Assembly: GCA_964347265.1 (NCBI GenBank)
Contig: CAYFXV010000002.1
Location: 24,604 to 88,603, forward strand
Length of the DNA stretch: 64,000 nt
From: CS1-C013 sp964347265
GTDB lineage: Archaea > Aenigmatarchaeota > Aenigmatarchaeia > Aenigmatarchaeales > Aenigmatarchaeaceae
Direction of reading: 5' to 3'
How positions within the stretch are numbered: the stretch's first letter is position 1; every line of letters begins with the position of its first letter. Positions 42,336 to 51,176 of this stretch are shown one piece after another. The translations under genes and the position numbers were made by a program. Below the pieces are notes generated by a model. The model saw only the letters and a program-made list of their open reading frames with translations. It was not told where the DNA came from and did no database searches.

Positions 42336-42748
42336 TCTTTATATTGTGGAAATCCAAAAAGGTCATTAACCTCTCTAATAATTTCAATAGCTTCCTTTCG
42401 TTTAAGATGTGAAAGTGGAAATCTAATCTTTTTATTTAATTCTAAATCTTTGAGAAACTTTTCTTCTACTCCTTCACGTACATATGTTGTATCAGTTTTT
42501 TCAAGTATTTTTTCAAATTCTCTTTTTTGTTTTCTAGTTAATTCTGGTAATATGTATGTAGCTTCTACAAATGTTTCAAGAATTTGTTCCCCATTTTTCC
42601 CTTTTTCAACAGGCCAAAATCTTATTTTATATTCAGCTTTACCAGTTATTTTTCTTTTTTTTGTTTTTCCAAGCTTTTCTATTCTCCAATATATTTTTGG
42701 TACAGTGCTTGGATTTTTTAAGAATTCTTCAAATACCCTCATTGCCAT
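42332..42748 (-). CDS. Unrecognised 138-residue protein
   Basis: A charged soluble protein (MAMRVFEEFLKNPSTVPKIYWRIEKLG...). It alternates short basic segments and helices, and a central strand-rich part (YKIRFWPVEKGKNGEQILETFVEATYIL) is followed by helices. Its stop overlaps the smc stop on the other strand by four bases. I see no known motif. It lies between the condensin genes, but any link is unproven. Confidence 0.55.
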   Translation of the reverse strand: MAMRVFEEFLKNPSTVPKIYWRIEKLGKTKKRKITGKAEYKIRFWPVEKGKNGEQILETFVEATYILPELTRKQKREFEKILEKTDTTYVREGVEEKFLKDLELNKKIRFPLSHLKRKEAIEIIREVNDLFGFPQYKD

Positions 42749-42806
42749 AATATCAAATAAAAATAGAATAATAAAGTATTTAAATATTTACTTATGAGTG
42801 GTTAAA

Positions 42807-44281
42807 TCAAATCTTTCTTAAGAATCTTCTTAAAACATCTTCTAAATTAGGTTTCCCAATTTCCCTTATCTCATACCTAACTCTAGCAGCTGGTTTATTG
42901 ATATTTAATAGATTTCTCAAATCAACAGGAGNNNNNNNNNNNNNNNNNNNNNNNNNNNNNNNNNNNNNNNNNNNNNNNNNNNNNNNNNNNNNNNNNNNNN
43001 NNNNNNNNNNNNNNNNNNNNNNNNNNNNNNNCTAACTCTAGCAGCTGGTTTATTGATATTTAATAGATTTCTCAAATCAACAGGAGTTCCAATCAAGACA
43101 CTATCACAATCCACATTGTTTATAGTTTCTTGCAATTCCTCCATTTGTTTCCTAGAATAGCCCATTGCAGGTAAAACTGTTCCTAAATGAGGATATTTAA
43201 CAAAAACATCTCTTATTGAGCCAACAGCCTTACTTCTAGGACTAATTATAAAAGCTCCTAGACTTTTAGCTTCAATCATTCCTGCCCCATAGCCCAAACC
43301 CCCATGAGTTAAGGTAGGACCATCTTCTACAATTAAAACCCTTTTCCCCCTTATTAATTCAGGTCTATCAACAAACCTATCCATTGCAGCTTTTATGATA
43401 ACGGCTTTTTTATTTATTGATTTAACATTGTCAATAACTTGCTGAACATGCAATTGATTTGCAGTACCAACCTTATTAACTATGACAACATCGGCCATTC
43501 TAACATTAGTTTCTCCAGGATAATACATTAATTCATGGCCAGGCCTTCTTGCATCAGCAACTACTATATGTAAATCAGGTTCAATAAAAGGCAAGTCATT
43601 GTTTCCTCCATCCCAAACCAATAAATCAGCCTCTTTTTCAGCTTGTTTCAATATTTTTTCAAAATCAACACCAGCATAAACAATGTTGCCTTCATCTAAA
43701 TGAGGCTCATATTCTTCTCTTTCCTCAATTGTAGAATTATATTTTTCTAAATCTGATTTACTAGAAAATCTTTGAACTATCATTTCTTCTAGATTTCCAT
43801 AAGGCATAGGATGCCTGACAACAACAAAATTAATTCCATATGATTTTAATATTCTACAAACTTTTCTGGATGTAGGGCTTTTTCCAGTTCCAGTTCTAAC
43901 ACCAGTAATAGCTATTACAGGTCTTTTTGATTCTAACATTGTTTGTTTTGGTCCCATTAACTTGAAATCAGCTCCACAAGATAAAACAAGAGAAGCTTTT
44001 TGCATGACTTCTTCATGAAATAGATCTGAATATGCTAAAACAACTTCATCGATTTTGTATTCTTTAATTAATTTAGGTAGAGATTTTTCATTAAAAATTG
44101 GAATTCCCTTTGGATACATTCTTCCTGCTAATATTTTTGGATAGATTCTATTTTTCATTTGGATCTGTTCAACTGTAAAAGCTACAACTTCATATTTTCT
44201 GTTTTTTCTAAAGAAGACATTGAAATTGTGGTAATCTCTACCCTGAGCTCCCATAATTACAACTCTTCTCTTTTTCACCAT
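42807..44281 (-). CDS. cpgS: Cyclic 2,3-diphosphoglycerate synthetase-like GTPase (interrupted by false gap)
   Basis: Homolog of cyclic 2,3-diphosphoglycerate synthetase. There is an N-terminal Rossmann-like part (VVIMGAQGRDYHNFN), then a P-loop (ITGVRTGTGKSPTSRKVC) and NDLPFIEPDLHIVVADARRPGHE. The run of 100 N is flanked by an identical 55-base copy on each side. Merging the copies restores one frame that ends RVRYEIREIGKP...RRFLRKI and a TGA at 42807-42809. As written, the N block shifts the frame. Cyclic DPG is a solute in some methanogens, but many archaea carry this gene without it, so the substrate is uncertain. Confidence 0.85.
42877..43086. other. Assembly gap flanked by an identical 55-base duplication
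   Basis: Bases 42877-42931 and 43032-43086 are identical, with 100 N between them (42932-43031). The layout is what a scaffolder leaves when two contigs overlap by a k-mer length but are not joined. The true sequence is probably one copy with no gap. The coding frame reads through when merged. Confidence 0.9.
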
Positions 44282-44334
44282 AACTCTCTAGATAAATTTA
44301 TAAGATATTGATATTAAAGCTTTACTAGAGTAAA

Positions 44335-45018
44335 ATGTTATCAGACCACCAATTAATTGATTTAATGGTTTCTGAACCAAGTTGGGAAGATGTAATTGTA
44401 AAAATAGTTGCAGAAGAGCAAATGGACCCATGGTCTATAGATATTATTAGACTTGCAAATACATTTTTAATATACATTAAAAAAATAGAAAAATTGGATT
44501 TAAGAATACCAGCAAGATTCATTTTAATAGCTGCAATTCTTTTGAGAATGAAATCTGATGTCTTAACAGAGAAAAAACAAAAGATATTTATTCCAGAATC
44601 AGAAAAAGAGCCTGATGAAATGTTAAGAATCTTAGCTTCTGTTCCACCATTACAACCACCTCTCAAAAGAATTCCATTAGGAAACGTTACTTTAAATGAA
44701 TTGATAAATGCTCTAAGAAAAGCATATCAAGTACAGGAGAGAAGAGTTGAGAGGAGAAGAAGAGTTAAGAGAGCTGTTGAATTCGCAGTTCCTGTTCCAG
44801 AAGAAGATATAACAGAAAGGATAAATAAATTATTATCACATATCAATAAAGCGTTAATAGAAATAGATAATATTGAATTTTCTAGACTTGTGAAAAGATG
44901 GGGACGAAAAGAAATTGTAGAAGCTTTAGTACCCCTATTACATTTGTCTCAAGACGGAAAAATCCATTTACATCAAGAACAATTATTTAAAGAAATATTA
45001 GTTAAGTTGAGAGAATAA
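44335..45018 (+). CDS. scpA: Segregation and condensation protein ScpA
   Basis: A 227-residue kleisin that closes the SMC ring. The N-terminal EDVIVKIVAEEQMDPWSIDIIRLANTFL and RIPARFILIAAILLRMKSDVL match ScpA. The C-terminal winged helix (EIVEALVPLLHLSQDGKIHLHQEQLF) binds the SMC head. It is divergent from the cpgS-like gene and is followed by an antisense small gene and then scpB. Confidence 0.93.
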   Translation: MLSDHQLIDLMVSEPSWEDVIVKIVAEEQMDPWSIDIIRLANTFLIYIKKIEKLDLRIPARFILIAAILLRMKSDVLTEKKQKIFIPESEKEPDEMLRILASVPPLQPPLKRIPLGNVTLNELINALRKAYQVQERRVERRRRVKRAVEFAVPVPEEDITERINKLLSHINKALIEIDNIEFSRLVKRWGRKEIVEALVPLLHLSQDGKIHLHQEQLFKEILVKLRE

Positions 45019-45177
45019 TTATACTTCAATAATATTTCTAGGTAGATTAATTTTTATATTTGAATGTTTTTGATAAATTCTTAAACAAGTTATATCATCT
45101 ATTTCAGTTACACTGCCGTCTAGCTCTCTACCTAAGATAGTTCCTTTTCCGATTTCTTGTAGACAATATCCTCGCAT
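45019..45177 (-). CDS. Possible 52-residue protein antisense between scpA and scpB
   Basis: An open frame of 52 residues (MRGYCLQEIGKGTILGREL...) with ordinary codon use for this genome, filling almost all the space between scpA and scpB. Its stop directly abuts the scpA stop. No ribosome-binding site is seen, and an A/T-rich TATA-like stretch lies upstream, so a leaderless mRNA is possible. It has two cysteines and a short beta-like pattern. No family recognised. Confidence 0.4.
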   Translation of the reverse strand: MRGYCLQEIGKGTILGRELDGSVTEIDDITCLRIYQKHSNIKINLPRNIIEV

Positions 45178-45245
45178 AGAAATATTATAATAGTTAAAAA
45201 TAAAAATAGATATTAATTCTTAAATAATAATTATAATGGGATTGA

Positions 45246-45773
45246 ATGAGAGATGAAAAGTTAAAATCATCAGTAGAAGCTGCTTTATTTATGGCTAATA
45301 AGCCTGTATCAATAGAGAAATTATCAAAAATGTTTAAAACCGATTCTGAAAAAATAAAAGAATTAATAGAGGAATTCAAAAGAGAATTTGAAAAACCTGA
45401 GCATGGTGTTCATGTTATAGAAACCTCTCAAGGCTACCAAATAAGAGTTAAACCAGAATTTGCTTCTTCTGTCAGAAAATTAACTCCTTACAGAGACTTG
45501 GGAAGAGGTTTGTTAAGAGTTCTAGCTTTGGTTGCATACAAACAACCAATTACACAAGCTGAGATTGTCAAAGTTATTGGCAATAGAACTTATGAGTATG
45601 TAAAAAGATTGGAAGAAAGAGGATTGATAAAAACTATGAAGCATTCTAGAACAAAAGCTTTAATTGCAACAAAAGAATTTGCTAACTACTTTGGTCTAGA
45701 AAGGCCAGAAGATGCGAAGAAATTTTTTGAAGATCTTAATAAAGAAGATGATTCGGTTGAAACCGAACAATAA
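45246..45773 (+). CDS. scpB: Segregation and condensation protein ScpB
   Basis: A 175-residue protein of two winged helices, starting MRDEKLKSSVEAALFMANKPVSIEKLS. The conserved RGLLRVLALVAYKQPITQAEIVKVIGNRTYEYVKRLEERGLI block is typical. It binds ScpA to form the SMC accessory complex. It ends with an acidic tail. Confidence 0.93.
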   Translation: MRDEKLKSSVEAALFMANKPVSIEKLSKMFKTDSEKIKELIEEFKREFEKPEHGVHVIETSQGYQIRVKPEFASSVRKLTPYRDLGRGLLRVLALVAYKQPITQAEIVKVIGNRTYEYVKRLEERGLIKTMKHSRTKALIATKEFANYFGLERPEDAKKFFEDLNKEDDSVETEQ

Positions 45774-45810
45774 TGAAAGCTTATAAAGTATTAGAATTTA
45801 ATTCTAAAAT

Positions 45811-46365
45811 ATGGAAATAGACAGAAAAACACTTAAAGCATTAGCAGCAGATACAAGATTAGATATTTTGAAAAGTCTAGGCAAAAGAAGGAAAACACCT
45901 TCTGAGTTATCTAAAGAATTAAACCTAGCTCCTTCAACCGTTGTTGAACATTTGAATAGATTAGAAGAAGCTGAATTAATTATAAGAGAGGAAACAGGAC
46001 ATAAATGGATATATTACAATTTAACTAAAAAAGGTTCAGCTTTGGTAAAACCTAAAGTTCCTACCCAGTTCATTATTGTTTTAAGTTTGTGTGCAGTAGT
46101 TGTTTTTGCTAGTTACCTTTTTTATTATGTAAATTATACAAGTTTTGGAGCAGTCGCACCTCAAATTACTGTTCCTTCAACTGAAGAAACAACTCAACCA
46201 GTTGAAGAAACAAAAATGCCTGAAGAAATACCAACTCCTCCGATCCCACCGACTGAAGAGCTTAAAACTACGACCGGAGCAGCAGGAGCAGCTAATATGA
46301 CTAATGTTACAAATGTGACCAATTCAACTAACACAACTAATACAACCAATCAAACCATAAGTTAG
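45811..46365 (+). CDS. Membrane-anchored ArsR-like HTH regulator with N-X-T tail
   Basis: A 184-residue protein with three parts. Residues 8-80 are a winged helix-turn-helix (LAADTRLDILKSLGKR...LSKELNLAPSTVVEHLNRLEEAELI). Residues 86-106 are one transmembrane helix. The outer part is Pro/Thr/Glu-rich and ends in seven consecutive N-x-T/S triplets (N162, 165, 168, 171, 174, 177, 180), which would be sites for N-glycosylation. A DNA-binding domain on the inside and a sugar-bearing tail outside suggest a surface-sensing regulator. Target genes are unknown. Confidence 0.85.
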   Translation: MEIDRKTLKALAADTRLDILKSLGKRRKTPSELSKELNLAPSTVVEHLNRLEEAELIIREETGHKWIYYNLTKKGSALVKPKVPTQFIIVLSLCAVVVFASYLFYYVNYTSFGAVAPQITVPSTEETTQPVEETKMPEEIPTPPIPPTEELKTTTGAAGAANMTNVTNVTNSTNTTNTTNQTIS

Positions 46366-47042
46366 AAAATATCCATTTCTTTTAATTTTCTAAAGATTTT
46401 ATCATGAATCTCTTCAGGTGCTATGAATTCAAATTCTTCATCTTCCTTTTCTTTACAACAATTTATTATTATCCAACCTTCTCTTTCAGCTATATCTAAA
46501 TATGTTCTTCTAACTTTTTCCTGATAATTTTCATCTGCTTCGTGAATGTCTCTTTCACCTTCTAATAATACATTTTTCTTTTCTCTTTTTGAGAATAATT
46601 TTTTTGAAATTTTGGTTGGAACATTTAATACTATTGTTGCATCTGGTTGAGGCAGTCTTCTATCAATATTTTTTATCCATTTCCATATTTCAAATCTTTT
46701 TTCACCTTCTAGTTTAGCTGCTTGGAATATGTTAGAGGCTGTGTATCTATCAGCAATAATATTTATTCCAGCTTCTAATTTTTCTTGAATTTCTTTTTGA
46801 AATTGATATCTATCTAGAGAATAAAACAAAGAACCTATTTCAGGTGTTATATCTTCTTTAGAACCAAAATCTCCTCTTAGATACTTAGCAACAAATATGC
46901 CTAAAGCTGTTTTTTTGTAGGTAGGAAAACGAATTATTTCAACTTTCTTGCCAATTTTTCTTAATCTTTCAGCAAGAAGATTGGCTTGAGTTTTTTTGCC
47001 AGAAGAGTCAATACCTTCAAATAATATAAATTTTCCTTTCAT
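46362..47042 (-). CDS. tmk: Thymidylate kinase
   Basis: A 226-residue P-loop kinase that converts dTMP to dTDP. It has GKFILFEGIDSSGKKTQANLLA (Walker A), IIADRYTASNIFQAA (the DRY motif) and a C-terminal region longer than in bacterial Tmk. I prefer the ATG at 47042 over a TTG at 47048. Its start overlaps the end of glyA or lies two bases from it, so it is the last gene of the thymidylate operon. Confidence 0.92.
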   Translation of the reverse strand: MKGKFILFEGIDSSGKKTQANLLAERLRKIGKKVEIIRFPTYKKTALGIFVAKYLRGDFGSKEDITPEIGSLFYSLDRYQFQKEIQEKLEAGINIIADRYTASNIFQAAKLEGEKRFEIWKWIKNIDRRLPQPDATIVLNVPTKISKKLFSKREKKNVLLEGERDIHEADENYQEKVRRTYLDIAEREGWIIINCCKEKEDEEFEFIAPEEIHDKIFRKLKEMDIF

Positions 47043-47044
47043 CC

Positions 47045-48292
47045 TCAAACCTTAAAACAAAACTTTATTTGCGGGAATTGTTTTCTAAAATCAATTACTT
47101 CTTTTTTAACTTTTTCAGCGTCTATTTCATCAATTAATACATCTCTGAAAAGCGATGAAATTAATTTCATTTCCATTTCTTTCATTCCGAACCTTGTTAT
47201 TTCCTGAACTCCCAATCTTATTCCTGAAGGATTCTTTAATGCATCATGAGGAGAGTCTGTAGGTAATGCCATTTTATTGCAAATTATGTTACAATTTTCA
47301 AGAGTGTTAGCAACAATTTTTCCTCCACCGAATTCCTTAACATTCACTATAGCTTGATGAGATTCTGTAAACCCTAAATCAGGACATAAAACTTCGAAAC
47401 CTTGATCTGTTAAGGCTTCAGCCAAAGCTTTTGCATTTCTTATAATTTGCTTTGAATATTCTTCTCCAAATTCATTCATTTCCAAAGCAGTAACAGATAA
47501 AGCAGGAAATCTGTGAATATGTGTGTTTGACATAACCTTAGGAAACAAGGCAGTTTCTATTTTTTCCCAATCTTTTTCATCTAGATTATTATTTCCTATT
47601 ACAATTCCGCCTTGAGGTCCTTGAAATGTTTTATGAGTGGAGGAAGTGATTATGTCTGCACCTTCTTTGAAAGGTTTTTGAAATTTCCCATTATAAACAA
47701 GACCAAAAACATGAGCAGAATCATAAATGATTTTTATGTTTTCATCTATAGATTCTCTTATTTCTCTTATTGGGTGTGGAAACAAGAACATGGAAGCTCC
47801 GAACATGACTATTTTTGGATCAACTCTTTTAATCATTTCAATTGTTTTTTCTACATCAATGTTCATTTTATCTTTGTCAAAAAACATATCAATGTTCTTT
47901 AATCCTCTTACTCCTGCTAGTCCCCATCTTGTGTGGCTTACATGAGCTCCGTTTGGTATTCCTGGACTAACTAAAATGTCTCCAGGTTTTGTAAATGCTG
48001 CATAAACAGTTAAATTTGCTATTCCTCCAGAAAGGGGTCTTGCATCAGCAAATTTGGTGTTAAATTTTTTTCTAAAAATATCATTACAAAAATTTTCTAT
48101 TTCATAAGAGTGTTTAGTGCCTTTATAATGGCAATCTCCTGATGTATGTTCATTGTATCTTCCTTCAAAATCAGAAACAAATAATTTTTCTGCTAAAGGA
48201 GACATAACACTCTCTGAAGCAATCAAATTTACGCATTCCTTCCTTCTCCACCTATGATGATTTTCAACAATTTTAATTACTTCATCTAACAT
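47045..48292 (-). CDS. glyA: Serine hydroxymethyltransferase
   Basis: A 415-residue PLP enzyme that makes glycine and methylene-tetrahydrofolate, or the archaeal pterin equivalent, from serine. NLIASESVMSPLAEK is the N-terminal signature. The PLP lysine lies in TSSTHKTFQGPQGG, and the FEGRYNEHTSGDCHYKG loop is typical of archaeal forms. Its methylene product feeds the ThyX encoded upstream, and tmk follows. A GAGGTGGT ribosome-binding site lies in the last codons of the small gene before it. Confidence 0.94.
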   Translation of the reverse strand: MLDEVIKIVENHHRWRRKECVNLIASESVMSPLAEKLFVSDFEGRYNEHTSGDCHYKGTKHSYEIENFCNDIFRKKFNTKFADARPLSGGIANLTVYAAFTKPGDILVSPGIPNGAHVSHTRWGLAGVRGLKNIDMFFDKDKMNIDVEKTIEMIKRVDPKIVMFGASMFLFPHPIREIRESIDENIKIIYDSAHVFGLVYNGKFQKPFKEGADIITSSTHKTFQGPQGGIVIGNNNLDEKDWEKIETALFPKVMSNTHIHRFPALSVTALEMNEFGEEYSKQIIRNAKALAEALTDQGFEVLCPDLGFTESHQAIVNVKEFGGGKIVANTLENCNIICNKMALPTDSPHDALKNPSGIRLGVQEITRFGMKEMEMKLISSLFRDVLIDEIDAEKVKKEVIDFRKQFPQIKFCFKV

Positions 48293-48448
48293 TTAACCAC
48301 CTCTCATTCTCAAAAATCCTATTATTGTAAAAATTATGACTGTAATTATTAATATTATTGCCAATGAAAAAGTATCAGACGCTCCCATAAGTAATTTAAT
48401 CCCAACATAAGCCATAATAATATCTCTTATTAAACCTTTTATACCCAT
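48293..48448 (-). CDS. Small two-helix membrane protein within thymidylate operon
   Basis: A 51-residue gene between thyX and glyA with four-base and zero-base spacing to them. It has a hydrophobic N-terminal stretch (IIMAYVGIKLLMGA) and a stronger second helix (LAIILIITVIIFTIIGFL), ending MRGG. Its last codons contain the ribosome-binding site of glyA. Function unknown; the tight packing suggests it is a real gene. Confidence 0.5.
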   Translation of the reverse strand: MGIKGLIRDIIMAYVGIKLLMGASDTFSLAIILIITVIIFTIIGFLRMRGG

Positions 48449-48452
48449 TAGA

Positions 48453-49820
48453 TCACATTGATGAAAATCTTTTTTTGATTTCTACTACATTACAACTTTC
48501 TGGTTTTACATCACCTTCTATACAGTAACCCCAATAATAACATGAAGGACCAGCATTTTTAAATATGAGGGGAGCAATCTTTCTAACCTGTTTAAGTAAT
48601 TCTATAGCTATTTCTCTTATTTCCCAGTGAGCTCTTGCACAGCATCTCAAATTAAAGAAATGATATAATTCTCGAGCATCCATTGTAGTTACAACATCAA
48701 TAACACTACCTTGTAAATATAAATAAGGAAGAGTATTTTCAGGTATATTGTTTTGTTTAAAGAATTTAATATATTCTCTCCATTTTTTAATTCTGTTTTT
48801 AACAAGTTCATGTATTTCCTCATCATTTTTAATACCTTTAGGAATAAGAAATTCTTTATCCAAATCATATTCTGTAAAAGATGGAGTAACCAAGTTATGG
48901 ATTCTATGTCTTGTTAAGTGAGTCAGTGTTCCAAGTGACAAATTGTTTATTTTAAAAGTAAAAGTAACATTCTCTAATTCTCTTGCTCTTCTATTTCTCG
49001 TTACAATATCTATAATTTTATTCTTGTGTTTTTTCAAAATATCATCTATATTTTCAGATTGAGTGTATTTTATTAATGCTATTCTGGCAACTTTATTGTC
49101 AGCATTTTCCGTATAATATAACAATCGGACTTTTTTGTTGCTAGTTTTTTTATTCTCATTTTTTACTAATTCTCGTAATTTTTTTTCTTTTTCATCTTTC
49201 CCCCTTTCTATAATTAAAATATTATCAAAAATTGTTGGTGAAATTTCTTTTAACTGTTTCCAGAGTATATTTCCTATTTTTAATATTTCAGGATATTTTC
49301 TACCATGACCATAAAGGCAAGCATATAGTAAATGCAGAAGTTCTCTAGCATTCATAGTGCACACAATATTATCTTCCATACAATAAGGCAAAAAAAATCT
49401 TGCTTCTTCTACTCGAATTCCTTTTTGAACTATTGTTCTATAAGTAGAAAGCATCAAGTCTATGAGTTCTTTGTATTTTTCTTTCAATTTTGGTTTGTTT
49501 TCAAAAAATTCTGGAACTACTTGTTTAACATCACTAAAATCAACATATCTTTTGGATCTAATTGTATATGAGGCTAATCTGTGTTCTATTAAAAATTGAT
49601 GGAAAACTGATGATACTCCTTCAAAAAGTATATTAAAATTAGCGTGCTCTATAACTGAAACATGACCATAAGACATTACTCTTTTTAGAGTTTTTCGAGC
49701 TTTTTCCAATGTTAACTTTTCTAGTCTTATAGATGGATCTTTTTTCTTATAAGATGTTTGAGCTCCTAAAGCACAAACTATTTCAGGATTAGGAGTATGA
49801 CCAAGAATTTTAACTTTCAT
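48453..49820 (-). CDS. thyX: FAD-dependent thymidylate synthase, double-domain
   Basis: A 455-residue ThyX with two copies of the domain; normal ThyX has about 220-250 residues. Half 1 (1-205) has EHRLASYTIRSKRY at the ThyX motif, keeping S-x-R-Y but with E79 in place of the first R. Half 2 (about 235-440) has TRHRIHNLVTPSFTEY, keeping R-H-R but lacking S-x-R. The halves may thus complement each other. Each half ends with M-x-A-REL helices. It makes dTMP from dUMP; the following genes supply the carbon donor and phosphorylate dTMP. Confidence 0.88.
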   Translation of the reverse strand: MKVKILGHTPNPEIVCALGAQTSYKKKDPSIRLEKLTLEKARKTLKRVMSYGHVSVIEHANFNILFEGVSSVFHQFLIEHRLASYTIRSKRYVDFSDVKQVVPEFFENKPKLKEKYKELIDLMLSTYRTIVQKGIRVEEARFFLPYCMEDNIVCTMNARELLHLLYACLYGHGRKYPEILKIGNILWKQLKEISPTIFDNILIIERGKDEKEKKLRELVKNENKKTSNKKVRLLYYTENADNKVARIALIKYTQSENIDDILKKHKNKIIDIVTRNRRARELENVTFTFKINNLSLGTLTHLTRHRIHNLVTPSFTEYDLDKEFLIPKGIKNDEEIHELVKNRIKKWREYIKFFKQNNIPENTLPYLYLQGSVIDVVTTMDARELYHFFNLRCCARAHWEIREIAIELLKQVRKIAPLIFKNAGPSCYYWGYCIEGDVKPESCNVVEIKKRFSSM

Positions 49821-49856
49821 GTAATCTTATTCTTATCTAAAATATTTAAAGTTAAA

Positions 49857-49931
49857 TGGGCCCGCCAGGATTTGAACCTGGGTCGCCAGCTCCCGAAGCT
49901 GGAATACTAGACCAAACTATACTACAGGCCC
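49857..49931 (-). tRNA. tRNA-Pro (CGG)
   Basis: Acceptor GGGCCTG pairs with CGGGCCC (one G-T wobble). The anticodon stem is CCAGC/GCTGG with the loop TTCGGGA, anticodon CGG. The T-arm is CCAGG-TTCAAAT-CCTGG, with an A discriminator. CCA is not encoded and no intron is evident. Confidence 0.95.
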
Positions 49932-49939
49932 TAAGAATA

Positions 49940-50752
49940 TTAAAGAAATACTTCAATAAATGCTCCCATATAAATTGAGGAAACAGCTAAAAATAACAAT
50001 AATAGTGAATCTCTGAAAACTAATAGGAATTCTTTGCTCCAGAACTTCTCTCTTATTAATCCTACAGACAAAACACCACCAGCTATTCCTGCTAAGAAAT
50101 AACCAAAAATCTCAATTGGTGCATGAGGAATTATGCTTATTGTTCTAATCATAAATTCTTCTATTAAACCTTTTCTAATAAAAGAGGCTAAGTATATGGC
50201 TAAAATAGAAGCATTCCAAGCTAAAATAACAACAGCACCAACTCCAATCAAAAACGATAAAACAAATGATAAGCTCATAACCCTTAAATTATTCCATAAT
50301 ATCATTTCCAATATCTCGGGAGACAAAGCTCTTCCCAAAGCCTCTCCCGACGAAATAGAAGTAATTCTTTTTATTTCTGTTATCTGATCTTCAAACAATG
50401 ATTCAACATGTTTTTCAGGAGATAATATTGCTGTTAAAAATATGGCTGCAAAAACTCCTAAAAACAGTAATGTAAATATTTTTATTGGTTCATCGTGTCT
50501 GTCAAAAAAACTTTTGTGTATTTTGTGTTCAGCTTCTTCTCTTTCTATTTCTTCTTCTTCTCTAAAAACACCATATATTACTGGTGCTAGAGCAATTGTA
50601 ATAAATAAAGTTATTATTTTTCCTGTTGCCTCTCCAGGAAATATCATATCTGCTATGTATATGGATGCAAAAGAAATTATGGTAGCTAATATAAACATGT
50701 CAAATGGATTTTTTATAACTTTTTTAACAGGAAAAATTGATTCTAAAACCAT
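49940..50752 (-). CDS. Stage II sporulation protein M-like membrane protein
   Basis: A 270-residue membrane protein of the SpoIIM/DUF95 family. Two N-terminal helices and a cytoplasmic charged loop (REEEEIEREEAEHK) are followed by four helices with WNASILAIYLASF and PHAPIEIFGYFLAGIAGG, the family signature. It is common in archaea, where its role is not known. It sits nine bases from the tRNA-Pro gene. Confidence 0.88.
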   Translation of the reverse strand: MVLESIFPVKKVIKNPFDMFILATIISFASIYIADMIFPGEATGKIITLFITIALAPVIYGVFREEEEIEREEAEHKIHKSFFDRHDEPIKIFTLLFLGVFAAIFLTAILSPEKHVESLFEDQITEIKRITSISSGEALGRALSPEILEMILWNNLRVMSLSFVLSFLIGVGAVVILAWNASILAIYLASFIRKGLIEEFMIRTISIIPHAPIEIFGYFLAGIAGGVLSVGLIREKFWSKEFLLVFRDSLLLLFLAVSSIYMGAFIEVFL

Positions 50753-50837
50753 AATTATAATGATTAAAAGTTACATATAAATTTCTTTTCTTGAGGAGTC
50801 AATCATATATAAATAAATATAGTTCTATAAATTTTGT

Positions 50838-51167
50838 ATGGCTCAGGAAAGACTCATAAGAAGAAGACTACCTTCTAAAGAAAAAAGCATAGCTGATATT
50901 CAACCTGAAACTGATGTTAGAGTTAGGTTGATAGGAACAGTAATTGATACAAACCCCAATTCTATTGTTATTGATGATGGTACAGGAAAAATAGAAATAT
51001 ACTTTGGAGAAGAAAAAAATGTTAGAAATGGACAATTAGTAAGAGTAATAACCAGAATCTTGCCTCTAATAGATGGTTTTGAGTGTAGGGGTGAGGCAAT
51101 ACAAATTTTAGATGGGTTTGATTTAGATTTATATAAAAAAGCAAGAAAAATTATTAAAAATTTTTGA
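50838..51167 (+). CDS. OB-fold single-stranded nucleic acid-binding protein
   Basis: A 109-residue protein with an OB-fold at about residues 25-95 (VRVRLIGTVIDTNPNSIVIDDGTGKIEIYF...LVRVITRILP) and a basic head (RLIRRRLPSK). It resembles small RPA/RepA-like subunits. A TATA-rich stretch ends about 15 bases before the ATG, so the mRNA is probably nearly leaderless. It precedes a MazG-like gene and PCNA, consistent with a replication or repair role. Confidence 0.72.
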   Translation: MAQERLIRRRLPSKEKSIADIQPETDVRVRLIGTVIDTNPNSIVIDDGTGKIEIYFGEEKNVRNGQLVRVITRILPLIDGFECRGEAIQILDGFDLDLYKKARKIIKNF

Positions 51168-51176
51168 GGTAATTAA

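Noticed and set aside
42917..42931. Stop of the cpgS-like gene shortly before the N block
   Set aside because: It is reached only after the artificial N run shifts the frame; the merged sequence continues to 42807.
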